Part shown: in pieces, positions 1 to 13,700 of the stretch
Layout of the letters: every line of letters starts with the position of its first letter
Position numbering within the stretch: position 1 is the first letter of the stretch
Origin: Sinotaia quadrata
Lineage: Eukaryota > Mollusca > Gastropoda > Architaenioglossa > Viviparidae
DNA length: 64,000 bases
Reading direction: 5' to 3'
Assembly (NCBI GenBank): GCA_028829895.1
Contig: CM054181.1
Location: 43,826,759 to 43,890,758 of the forward strand
Program-made: the position numbers and the translations under genes
The notes under the pieces: model-generated
Database searches by the model: none
Seen by the model: only the letters and a program-made list of their open reading frames with translations
What the model was told of the DNA's origin: nothing

Positions 1-283
1 CTTTTGCATTTTGTCAGCCTAAAGATTTTACCAGGACAAATGGAATGTGCACACCCGCTAAGTTTAAAAGTTTGAAATAAATATTACATAAGTGCAGAGA
101 GCCATATTATCAGAGTGACCACTCCTAATTCTATGCATATATGTGGCCAATTTTTTTTTTAGGTACTTTATGTAAAAATTCCCACACATCACCTCTGTAG
201 ACCATAATTTTTTTTTTGTCAGAATACTGTTCACATTTTGTAGGCACCCAAGTTTGTTTCACATGAGAGACATGCATTTTTTT

Positions 284-326
<43 letters not shown>

Positions 327-1459
327 CATGTATGTGTATGTGATTTATATCTGTTGGCAATATAATTTCTTTCACTGTTTGGAGTTGTGATTAAAAAGCA
401 AAGTTCAAATAATACCATGTTTATTAAGAAGGACATGAGTTTTAATCTTAATATAAAATTTGACACAAAGAGGTGAGTGTATGACACAATTTGTCTTTGC
501 TCTTCAAACATTCCTGAAATAACTATATTGAAGAAAATTAAGAAAATCAAAAACAAAGCCTCTTAACAAACTAAAGCAGTAAAATTGCATAACAAATAGT
601 GATGTGATAGAGACTAAGGAAAGGTGAAGCAACAAAGATTGAGGAGTGATATCAACAGACCTATGTCCATTCAGTAATGCAATTCACTTCTGTATTTTAA
701 GAAAGACAGTCATTGACACTTAAATATGTTATGCAATGTATTGTTACAAAATAATACAATACCACATATAAATGTTATACAATTTATATTTATTATAAAA
801 TAGTTCTTTTTCTGTGCTTTACAGCTAGACAATAAATGCCTTCTATATGTTATACAATTTATTATTTTAAAAATTTGTAAAAAAAAATATACACACATCA
901 ATAAATGCAAAGTGGTATAGACTGATATATTCTAGCCTATATAAAGCCTAGTAATATTATTTATTAGGTTTGAAAATCCCCCCACTTAAAGTGGCATTTT
1001 GTTGCATTTTCTCTTTCTCCATTAATAATTGCTAATGAAAATCCCCTGTTAGACATTGTTGGAGACTAAAGAATGATGTATCTTGGAGGTGTAATAAATG
1101 AACTAGTGAACAATAAATAATTTCTTATAACATGATGTAACTGCTGTACTCTGGGGTGACTTTGAAATAATGAATCATAACAATATTAGCATTTAGTTAT
1201 GATACAAAAACTATGTTACTATCTACACCTAAGTTATAAATATATTAGCAAACTTTTGCTGTTTTATTAATTGTTAAAATTGTTAATTTTATTTTGTCAT
1301 TTTCTTTTTTTTAAAATAATGCTAAAATACTTTTAGCTTTACTCTTATTACTGAACTAAGTAATTTTATATTAGTCATAATCCAAATTTCAATCTCTTAT
1401 TACTGAACTAAGCTACACTTTGTATTTAACACATAATCCATATTTCAATCTCTTAAAAG
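1..1459. other. Intron (probable) upstream of first visible CadN exon
   Basis: AT-rich, no coding signal. Contains a (TG)n microsatellite at 286-322. A 52-56 bp partial tandem duplication at about 1342-1459 has CTCTTATTACTGAACTAAG at 1342 and 1394 and CTCTT again at 1450; its last copy runs into the splice acceptor of the first exon. Confidence 0.6.
286..322. repeat. (TG)n microsatellite
   Basis: Uninterrupted GT dinucleotides in the presumed first intron; the Thr/His-rich minus-strand reading frame through it is an artefact of the repeat. Confidence 0.95.
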
Positions 1460-1763
1460 ATGAATGCCACTGATGCAGATGTCAATCGCCCAGATGAGAT
1501 TCGTTATTCACTGTTAGATGGTCGTGACAGTAAGTATTTTCGAATTGATCCTGTCAGTGGTCAGTTGTACTTGACCAGCACTCTGGACAGAGACAGGCAA
1601 GAAGGACCAAGCTTCTCTATTACTGTCCAGGCTGTAGATGAACCAACAGAGCCCAATTACAGTTATACTACTGTGATAGTCAGCCCCAAAGACATCAATG
1701 ACAATGATCCAAGTTTTAAAACCTCTCCACTGCAGGGATCTGTAAAGGAAAATTCACCACCAA
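1460..1763 (+). CDS. CadN: CadN exon a: cadherin repeat
   Basis: Acceptor TCTTAAAAG, donor GTAAGT at 1764. Encodes most of one cadherin repeat: NATDADVN near the start, the LDRDR linker motif and DINDNDP at the end, then the first strand of the next repeat (GSVKENSPP). It ends with one carried base. The ATG at 1460 is not taken as a start: it lies directly behind an acceptor, has no signal peptide, and starts after the first strand of a cadherin fold. Confidence 0.92.
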
Positions 1764-4700
1764 GTAAGTGGTTATAAATTTTACAACTAGAATTTAATAT
1801 TCAGCAAAATATAATTATATATAAAACCAAAATATATACAAAGATTGGGAATTTAGTACATTGCATTTGTGTTATTTAGTATGTTATGCACAAAAAAGAT
1901 TTGAAGAATTGATTTAATGTCAGTGTCAGTGAATGGTTTATTTAGAATTATATATATATATTATGTAGAATAGTTTGCCTTTGAAATTAAATACATCCTA
2001 TTGATTCAAAATTATACATTCCATTGCAAATTGTTTCTTCTTATTTGTTTGGGTTCTTTTTTAATGTCATAGAGATAGATGGGTGGGTGGGTGAACAGAT
2101 GGATGGATGGATTTACTTCAGATGCCTACACACTATATATATAACCCAATTCTAGTATTCAGGCTTGCCACTGGTACTCACAAATTGAAGAATCTCAAAC
2201 CAGGTGAAGGTGATAGTAAGTAATTAACTTTCCCCAAAGTAAAATCTGTTTGCATCAAATAATCAGCTTTGTGTTTAGTACTTTATAGAATCTACAGGTA
2301 AAATGTGTGCACTGAATAATTGTATGGATCTATATGTAAGATAGTGGGAAGTAGAGGGAATGAGCAATCTAGAAAATCACATCTAAATGGGTAGTTAGTG
2401 TGGGTATTTCAATTGGCCCACTTGCTAGTTTGGGATATGATTTGTGTAATACTAATGATGTGTTCATTAACATTTTAATTCCTTCTAATCATTTTAATTG
2501 CACCCTAAAATTCTGAGTGGATCTTGCCATTGAAATGTAAATGTGGCCCCCAGAATACTGTCTGTTAAAAAATTGATGCATCCCTATTCAATAGTAAGTT
2601 TAATAGCTGTAATACTAAAAGAAGAAATGACATTTTTGTATTTCTTTATAAATGCTTATCATTAAAATCTTTTAATTGATTTATTGTTTTTCTTAATTTG
2701 GGTTGTGCATGTAAATCGTACTTTTATTGAAATTTTTATGTTATCTCCTTCCTCCTGTGTAATCTAATCATTTCCTTTTATTGAAATTTGCATGCTATGT
2801 ACAAATTACTTTTATTTTTCATTTAGATACCTCTGTGATGCTAATCCAAGCAGCACAGGACCCTGACCTAGGTGAAAATGGAACAGTTTACTTTCAAATT
2901 AACCGTACCTTCAGCCCTCCAAATGTAGATCATGCTGGCTATTTCTTGATTGACAGAAGGTCAGGGATCGTTTGGATTAATGCTTCTAGTGACAAATTGG
3001 ATCGTGAGAGAGAATCTACTTACTATCTTGTTACGATCATTTATGATGGTGGTAATCCACCTCGCTCCTCAACTGGCACGGTCACCATCTTTCTGGATGA
3101 CATCAATGATAATTCACCTGTGTTTCAGCAGCGCATTTACAGGTGGGCACTAATACTATATTCTGCCTGTAAGTTTTATAAATAAGTATTATCTGCAGGA
3201 TTTCCTTAGAATACATAAGGTTGAGCAGTAACTATTATTTTTTTGTATCTGCTATATATCCTTGTATTTTCAACATGCAGTGAGAAGGATGCACAGTTCA
3301 GTAGGTGCATACCCAAGATCAAACAAGTTCACAAGAATCATCAGTCTCCATGAAAACTCTTAAAATGAAACGGCTGTCCCCTCCTTGACTGGAAGTTACA
3401 TCCCTTAGTACTTCATCTTACCTGGTATGCTAGTGATCATACTGATCAATATGGCTGTGTAATTTGCAGAATTTCTGAAGGATGTCAACTTTTGTTTTAT
3501 GTTTGTTAACTGCTGTTGGTTAAAATTCAGTCCTGAGAGTTTTTCCTCTATTATCCAGTTAAGATAAGACACATGTTCCATACTTTTGGTTTGGCTGATG
3601 CCTGTGCAGACTTCTTTTATTGTACTTGCAAGTGTCATTGTTGTTTTTCTTTCTTAAGCACCACAGATTACTTTAATTCCCATCCTACCTTTGTGGTGTA
3701 TATGGAAGATTAAAGTGAAAGTGTGTTTTGTGAATGCTCATCTGACTCATGTTGGAAAAAATAGTTATATGAAGATAGCTGTCCCCTTGTCTAACTCCAA
3801 CAGATTTAGTACTAAACATGGTCACATGGTTAAAGTCCATCACTCTGCTTGAAGTTGTAAAAGTAACTGATAGTACTACTTACATTCCCAGTCAGAGCTC
3901 TGAGCTCAGTACTTTCTGATATATTTCACATTATCTCAGTTTGAGTGTGTGGAGACAGCATCATTCCTTCAGTGGTGAGGATTACTATGAAAAATATATT
4001 TGGCTGTGGTACTTCATGTACCAGGTAAATTTAGCCTCTTCATGTATATTATATGGTGCCTGGAGCGACTTGTATTTATGAATTAATTATAAGTCCCTAT
4101 GACTTATTTCTTATCCACGTACAAGTACTGGTGTACATTTTAGCTAAGGTGTGTGAATGGTGAAAGTGGCATCTGGATATCTGTTACAGCTCATTGCCCC
4201 CATGTGGGTAGAGAAGGGATTTGGTGTTTGCTTCCACTGGGAACAAGTTGGTTGGTTGATTTTGATTTTCATTCTAATTATTTTTTAAAAAACAGAACTG
4301 AGATGTCTGAGAACCAAAGAGCAGGTTCAATTATCACTGTGCGAGCAAATGACTCTGACATTGGAGATAATGCTAGACTTACCTATAGACTCATGTCAAC
4401 TGGCAGTGGCATACAGTATTTCCAGATTGACAGTATCAATAATGAAGGAATCATTAACATTTATAGGGTAAGTGGCTGTTGAAACTCCCATGGTACTAGT
4501 GCCTGTTTATTAATATAAATTATCAATTATTTACATAAATAACATAAAACATTTTTTACATATGTTTAAGATGATTCTGAAAGAAATCAGATTTTTTTTG
4601 TGATAGTGATATCTGTAGAATGTTTCTGTTTTTCACTGTTTGTCATGGGTAGTAAGTCAGAAATTCTGCTAAGCATGTAATATATTTTGTTCATGATTAT

Positions 4701-7700
4701 TTAAATCCAGATATATATACAGTATTATTAAAGAATCTCCATATACAGTTTTATTAAAGAAGCTCTTCTTAAGCCATCTAAATTAACTCGGTGTGAGTAA
4801 ATACAGATCTCCATTTATAATTAATAGTATAATGCTTATTAATGACATTTTATAAAATAACATTAGATCAGACATAATGACTTATTATTTATTGTTTGTA
4901 AAAGTAAACCATGGATAAAAATAATAAAATATTTTGGATTAAAATTTAGCTGACTTAGAACATACACAAGTGTTACTGTTATGCAATGCTCGGCAATCTG
5001 TTAAATGGAATGTCAGTATCAGTCCATGGAGCAGATGCCAACATGATTTGATTCACAAAGCACTGGTGAAATAAAATGATATCTTTCCTTAAGGAAGAGT
5101 AGACAACAATAATTGATAGAAATATTTTTTGTCATTTTTTTTTTTATAATTCACCTATAATTCAGTAGAGATTTTTTTTATTCACTGCTTTAACTGTCAA
5201 AGTAAGAAATAAAGGTACAAATATCACTGAAACAGAAGTGGGTGAAATAATTTGTTCATCCAAACTAAAAACTACCTAAAAATGGCTCTTTTAACAACCA
5301 AGTTGTATCACTAAATTAAGTGTATAATAATAATTAATTATTTTTATTAATAAGTCACTTAATTTGAGTAAAGAGCCATGCTCTCTGTCAGTATGTTAAA
5401 ATTTTAATGAAGCTAAAGTGAGATATTTACTGATTTAAACTCACTGTTTTCTGATCAGCCAGTGGACTATGAGGATCCTAGTCAGCGTTTCTTTAATTTG
5501 ACAGTCAGTGTTGAGGATCCAAATCCCAGTCATTCTGACACCTGCTATGTGGAGATAACTGTGACAGATTTCAATGACAATGCACCAGAAATCACAATGC
5601 AGTGGACTTTAAGGGACATGTCAGAGGCAGCACCTGTTGACACTCTCATTGCCAACTTTACAGCTAAGGACAGGGACTTGGGAATCAATGGCCAGTTTGA
5701 GTGAGTGTTGATGTTAAACTTTTTCTACAATTTGTTGATTTCTTTTACAGGAAGAGTAAGTAAACCTAGAAATAAACATTTAGAAAAATAAGAATTCTTG
5801 AAAATTTAATTACAAGATGGTATCTTAACATTGTATTTATGAATTTGTAAATAAATGAAGTACTGACAATTTTTAAAAAGTATTGTTTAGGTTTAAACCA
5901 GTGATATGACATTTGTTATTAAGGAGTTTGGGTGAGAAGGGTCTAGTTCAGGCACCCTAATATCAATTGTCGCTGCTGTTCAGATCTAGAGCAATCACAT
6001 TATTTGATGATATTGAAGCAATGAATGAAGTAACAAATCTCATGAAACTAACAAATTTAAAGTTTATTTTTCTATTTTTAATGTATTTTATGTTTTCTAT
6101 TCTTAAATTATACTTTGCATGCTTTGTCTTGCATTATCAAATGTAAGTGTTTTTCACTTTGTAATATTCTACTTAATATGCTTTCTTTATATATTTATTC
6201 TTAATATTGTAATTATAATTTTACACTTTTTAATATAATGTATTTTATATGCACCCATTTTGTATTATCAAAAATGTGTGTTTCTTATCTTGATAATTGA
6301 TGTTTTACTTCATATGTATGTTTTCTGTCTCACATTTTTGAAAATAAATGGTTTTCTATTCATAATATTTTACTTTACAGATTTTCTATTGCTCGAGACT
6401 CCGACAGACTGCGACAATTTAAAATTGTTCATAAAGATCAATTTTCTGCTGAGGTCCGCATGCAACAACCACTTGATCGTGAAACAATTGCCTCTTATAA
6501 TTTGCATATCTTGGCCATTGATGGTGGTCAGTTTAAGAAATTTATACATTTTTATAAATTTAACAAAAAACATAAATCAATAGGTTTCATAGTCTTTCCT
6601 TCCTAATGTTTCATATACTGCTGACTACTTGGAACACTGTACTGAATACAAATGGACAATGCTAAAAATAAATCCCCAATAAGTATATGGTGTCACTTTC
6701 TAATTCATTAGTTAGTGGTTTAGCAGTCTATACTCTGTTTTACATTCTTATAGTAATTACATTTTATAGTCAAGCTTGTAAATCTATACTCAGACATTCA
6801 CAACTTGTGAATTTATACTTTATTTTACATTCACAGATTGTGAATCAATGCTATATTTTAGATTCATTGCTTGTGAATCTATAATCTATTTTATATTCAC
6901 AGTCTGTCAGTATGGTCTTTTATATTCACAGCTTGTCAACCTATGCTTGATTTTATGTTCACAGTTTGTCAGTGTGTATCCTATTTTATATTCATAGCTT
7001 GGCAATCTTTACTCTATTTTGCATTCACAACTTGTCAGTTTATACTCTATTTCACATTCACAGCTTGTCAGAAAGAAGTTAGTTGCTCACATACCTGTGC
7101 AATTTTATAGAGAGAATGAGGACAGCACATAATGTTTAGCCGAAGTACTTCTAAAGTGTCCTTGTGAGAAATATTGTTATATATCCTAAGAAACCTTGAA
7201 CTGAACATGAACTTGATCTAATTTAACTAAAAACATAAAATATTAATGGATACTGATGTATAACAAATGTCAGTATAGTGGTAAACAAAAATCATTATGG
7301 AATTCATGATTAATTATCAGTACCTTGGCAGGTATGGCTGAAAGAGTTAAATGGAAAATAGTGAATTATTTACAAAATGTTATATTATGCCACTGAATTT
7401 TTTAAAGATTTTATTTCTTTTAATATTGTACATATAAAGTTCATTTAAATGAACCTTTCAAACACTATTTTGACCACTAAGAATAGCTTACTTTAATTAT
7501 GCAAATGTCATGAATTTGCACTTTATACATAAGTACCACTGGTTTTGTTTTCTTTGATTTGAGTGATACCCCTTTACTGTCTAGGAGTAAGATATGGACT
7601 TGCAAGGTTCAGTGCTTGTGCATATTTATTATGTACATGTAGGAAAATGCATTTTGTCATTATACAACCAAATGTTTGTGCTTATGGAAAAAAGCAAATA

Positions 7701-7743
7701 AGCAGTGGGAATTTTCTTCATAAAGCAAGTGTCTGAGTGTCAG

Positions 7744-7794
<51 letters not shown>

Positions 7795-10700
7795 ACATGC
7801 ATATGTATGAGAGAAAAAGAGAAGCACATGCAAGGAAAAAGCTATGGAACACTCCTAGTCATGAGAGGAAGCAGGGACAGATTAAGGAACTGTTACCAGA
7901 CTCACAGAAGGGTCAGAAGAAAAGAAGACATCTGTATGATAAATCTAGAAAAGGTAATAGGTCTTATGACTCACATCTGCCATGACATTCTTCAGGGTCA
8001 AACTCCAGTGGAAAGTTAATCTGGATACAATAGCTCTAATCTCATGGGCATTGAGTCATGACAGGCACACATATGAGCATCTGACTTTAGATCAGTATAT
8101 CTCAATCAAAAGGAGATGTGAAGAAAATGACCTAGATTTACATGATCAACAAGTTTGTGATTAATGTAAGTAAATTCTTAATGCTCTGACTGGGTTATGC
8201 TTGGTAGAGGCATTATCTCTTCCATAATGTGGGAAGGGAAATAATTACAAATTCAATATCTTTGCTAGGAAGAAAAGATATGTTATGAAATTGCATCTTG
8301 TGTACCATGTACTTTGTTTGAGAACTCATTAGTATGTAGCGCAAGGCTCTGATTATTACTGCTTTCACCAAATGACAATGTCAGAGTCATTACTACTGAA
8401 CAAAGAAACTCCATCAGCCATAAAAAGGAGCTCTGTTGTCACCCCAAGTCAATTACTAGTGATGTGCTAAAGTTTGACTAGTCTCTCTTATATGTTTATG
8501 ATCATCAATTCTGCTTGCAGAGAGCAAAAACAGTTGTCTGTCAACAATGCAACCACATTTTATAATGCTTGCCAGCATTAGATACTGGCAGCTAAAACTT
8601 TTTGACCTACTTACTTCCAATAAAAGTGTGAAAGAAAACTGACACCCTGAAGAAAAAATCTGCAAAAATAGTTTATCTGTCAGTACAGCAATCTTTGGAG
8701 TTAATAAAACTATCAAAATTAATTTGGTAAATACTTAAAATTAAATAAAATAAATACAAAGATTTCTTAGTGGCCTATGAAACTGTTTCATTTTTTTTTG
8801 AGAGGAGGTTTTGGTTTTGTGTTGATGGTTAAAGCACAGTGCAAATCATACTGAGGATCCATATGATTCTATGATTTAGTTTTCATTGCATCAAGAGCTG
8901 AAAATCTTTGTTCACAGAGGTAGAGTTGTGTTGTGGGAAATGGATTCCTGAATGGATTTGTCCAACAAAATTTTATGTGAATCTCATTTGTGTCAAGGGT
9001 CCAGGTTTAAAAACCATTAATCTTAAACATTCCAAAATAAAAAGATACTAAAGGGTAATCATTTCATCAATCTTAAACATTCCAAAATAAAAAGATACTA
9101 AAGGGTAATCATTTCATCATGGTGCAAGCTATTTTGAACATTCTTTAATGTTTTTTTTCTTCCCTGGGATTTTACATGAAAAAATCACTTTGGACTTGGT
9201 TCAAATGTCTGTATAAATGATGATGCTCCTCAAGAATGCACATCTGGGTGTATGATGAAAATGCCATTGTTGTCTCCATTACAGTGATTTACAGAACTTC
9301 TGCTAAAGTTTGCATTTCTTTTGGTACCTTTATCAGATTAGTTTTAAAATGCTAATGAAAAACCTGTTGCAATTGATTCAAGTATACACCGAAAGAATAC
9401 TTACTTGTATATATTATACAAATAATTTATTAGCATATCATTTTGCATACTTTCAACATGCTTTAAGTATAAAATTCTTTATTTTATTTGATTTTATTCA
9501 TCAAAGTCTTTGTCATGCTATAACTTTCTTTAATACAGGAAATCCACAAATGACAGGCTCTGCAACCATACCTTTAGATATAAGAGATGTCAATGACAAT
9601 TACCCAACTTTCAAGGATAATTACCAGCCACAGGTTCGCGAAAATCTAGCAAATCCTCGAACACTTGTGCAAAAGATTCTGGGCAAAGACCCTGATGCCA
9701 ATCCCTATGGACCTCCATTTGGCTTTCGGTTTGTTTTATAAATTGAATTATAAATATATGTGTGAATGAGTAAAGGATGAAAAGAAGGAAAGAAGAAAGA
9801 ATTAATATAAATTTAATCATTAAATTAATAAGGAGAAAATGAAACTTTTAGTGAAAGAGATCTAACACAATCTTTTGTCTGCAATGATCATAATATACTG
9901 GAAGAATTAATGCTAATTATATAAGTGGATAACTAAAGACAGGCCAATTAATGAAATTGCTACTGGACAGTAAGACAGTTTAATAACAAAAATGCTTTAA
10001 TTTACATGTCATTTAAACATCTTGTGCATATTTTATTTATTTAGCCTAGGGTCCTGTGCTGATAATATCTGTCTTTGCACAAGTACACCATCTTGCCAGG
10101 AATTTGAATTTTCTACAAATAATGGTATTTTCTTGTCTGTTTAATTGTACACATTGAAGTACTTCTTTGTAAGTCCATATATCTCAGTAATTGTGTGTTT
10201 TGGGTGTGGGTGCTTAATATTGTGTGTTCAAATGTCTGAGTGTTTAACATGTTATAACATCTTGTGTCTCATTGCTTTATCTTCAGGTGTGTATGTTTAA
10301 TTGATTATATTATAGTTTGTCTGTTTGTTCATGTCTAAATGCAAGCTTGTTAAAGATCTGAATGCTTAATTTAGTATGATTTTAGAAATCTTCTGTATAT
10401 TCGTATGTCTAAATACATGTTTGTTTAACTTTAAGATCTGAATGTTTAATTTGGTATGTTATAAAATCTTTCTGTGTGCTTTCAGTATGCTTTCAGAATC
10501 TTTCAGTATGCTGATGTTTCTAATTACATATATGTTTAAAGTCTGAATATTTAATTTGGTATGTTACAGAGTGTGTCTGTGTGTTCTAAATGCATATATG
10601 TTTAAGAGATTAATTTTAATTTGGTAAGTTATAGTGTGTCTGTATATTCATGTTCTAAATACATATATAAAGGTTGAAAGCTTAATATGATATGTTCAAA

Positions 10701-13700
10701 TATCTGAGCATATAATGTGGTATATTCAAGTAACTGATGATTATATGTCTCAGTGTTTGTATGTGTAAGAACTGAGTTTTTCAGTGACAGAGGTCATTAT
10801 TTATTTATGTTCATGTGTCTGCCTGTTAGCTTTACAGCATCAGTATGTTTTACAAGTCCTTTGAAGTTTGTGTTTTATAGACAAACTGCACAAAACTGTG
10901 TAAGAAATATTTTTTAAATTCCATTTCTGCCTGTGTAGCCTTATTTTTGTTTTGAATGTTGCTTGTGCTACAACTTCTTATTAATATAATTATTATTAGT
11001 TACTATTATTCTATTGTAAAGCTACATCAGTTAGAGACTTTTATATGTCATTATTTCAAATATTTTTTTAAGATGATGATGGAGGGAACGGGTCAGCCTC
11101 TGTCTACTCCCTGGTGGAGTTTGACCGTGAGAAACAGAAGTACTATTTGATCCCTGTCATCATGTGGGACATGAGAGGAAAAAACAATCCAGAGTCCATG
11201 ACTGGCACTAACACACTCACTGTCACCATTGGTGATGTTAACGACAATCCAATGTCTGCAGGACACCAGGACATGTTTGTCTACAACTACAAAGGTATGC
11301 ATTATTATTGTTATAAATTCTACACATGGGGTGGAATGTATTGTTAATATTATAAATTTATATCTAATATAAATGTACAACAATCTTTGTATATAATATA
11401 ATAATTTAATATCACTTTGGGAGTTCAGAAACATAATATGTATGTAGTTTGTATATAATTTTAGTGCATCTAGTGAATGTGTATGTAAAATTTTGCATAA
11501 ATTAGTTAATGAAATTTTTGTTTGTAGAGAACATTAAGTGCATATGTGACCTGTCACCACAAAAAGATACTTAAGTCGCGCAAGGCTAAGCCAAGAAAAA
11601 CGGCAAAAACGAAGGTGGGGGTCTACATGGGTGAAATTGAGATTTTCATTTTAGCGTGTTCCCAAACCATCGAACAACAAATTACTAGCGTGTTTTTCCT
11701 TAATTCGAACTAGAAATAGCTTTATTATTATTTTTTTGTGACCTACTGTCTAACTTCGAAGGAAAAATATGGCCCAAAAGTGCTATAATCTGACGATCGT
11801 AGACGGTAGAATCCCTGGCTGAACCTCATCATGTTGTATATCAGAATGCTCAGGAAAAAGCCTATTTTTATGCTGACGACACTGGTTATTTATAACGTTT
11901 AATCAGAATGTTTTATAAGGCTGTGCTTGGCGTAAACAAAGTGAAAAGCGTCAGCCAATCCGCAGACAGTTTATCAAAGCTTACTATAAGTTACCAAGCA
12001 TGCTCTCATAAAAAGACAGTCGCGATTGGTTGAAACGCACACAAGGGAGACAGTTTCGTCCTGTAATGCGTAATGCAAACATGGAGAAACGAATCGCTAA
12101 TTTGTTGAATTCATGTAAAGAAAGCAACATCTTAGAAAAAGAAAGCATTCAGATTAAAGATTTGATATCTGATTATTTTGCTGATGGATTTTCATCTGAA
12201 AGTGACACGGACAGCGAATCGCGTGATCGAACAACGAAAAAGATGAAGCAGACGACAGCTGACGATAACTGACTGTACACTGAAGTGAAAGGTGTGCTAT
12301 AATTACTGGATTATTTAAACGATATTTTTTTTAAGAATGTGAAAGTAATGCAGCTTTAATCTGTGATTTATTTAGTGGAGCTAGCATCAGATTTAGAAAG
12401 AGGTATCAATTCAATATTATGCCTTAATTTTAGAATATTCTGTGAGCCACAATAATCATTCTCGCATACAGAAATTCTAATCGTTATGGCTTAAAAAGAC
12501 TGTTGTCTGTAAATGATGTAACAATATATTTGTTGTTTATAGTTATTACAGTATTAGCTATTGTGTCTTCTTCAACTCTGATTGCAAATGAAGCAGATTA
12601 ATATATGGTTGCTAAGGAAAAACCTCTCAGAAATGTGTTCAATCTTTGAGGCCGATTTTCTCAAAATGGCCGTCCGGACAGTAGTGCACTTCAAACAAAC
12701 ATAACTTTTCCATATTTTGTCCTACACTCTTTATTTTTATATCAACAGAAAGCCCTTTCAATTTTCTTTCTATTGATATATATATATATCTCAATACCCC
12801 CAAAATCCGACTTAAGTATCTTTTTGTGGTGACAGGTCACATATGTGTGTGCAAAATATTATGACATCCATATTTTATACTCAAATATGTTCTATTAAAT
12901 TAAGCATTATAATGTTAGATTTTTATATGTTCATTATAGTCTAATGTATTAGATATCGTTTTGATTATTCATTTCATTTCATTTGATATTATTTCCAGGA
13001 TATTCATTAAGAAAAGACCATCTAAAATAAACTATCTCCCATCCAAAATTGTCAAAAAGTAAACAGCAATGATAAGTCATTTCAGTATATTGTACTAGCT
13101 GTGTCATAAACATTTGCATTTAAATATCAGTGCTTCAGTGTGACAGTGAAAACTCTTTAATCAACTCATTCAGCTAATTTGAACTTTGTGAGTGATAATG
13201 ACTCAAAGTTCAAGTTAGCTGAATGAGTTGATAGAGAGTGTATGTGCATGAAAATATACTAAATATCTCCTCAAATTACTTTTTTAAAAATTAACATATT
13301 CTTCTATCTCTATCACTGCAAACTTGAAGCATAATTAATACCATAATTACTTCTGTATTTTTCTGTAGCATAAATTAACATAAGGGAAATTCAGATTATA
13401 GAAAGTCACAAAAATCTGTTGGTATGTATAGAAGTGGTTTACAGCTGTTACTGAAAATAAGTTTCTATTGATGCATTTGAATGATTATTAGATACTAGAG
13501 TTGCCACATTACAAATGTTGCATTTACTTTATTTTGAAAAATATTTTGTTATCTTATGGTTCAGCAGATGAAACAATTCTTAAAAAAACAAACTATTTGT
13601 GATAAGCAATATTTGCATTGGTGAGGTACAATCTCATTACATTTAAATTATATATAGTGTGAATGGATAAAGATCACAATTCTTAATTATAATTTGAAAT

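Noticed and set aside
1460..1777. ATG at 1460 as the cadherin start codon
   Set aside because: It sits directly behind a splice acceptor, encodes the inside of a cadherin repeat and has no signal peptide.
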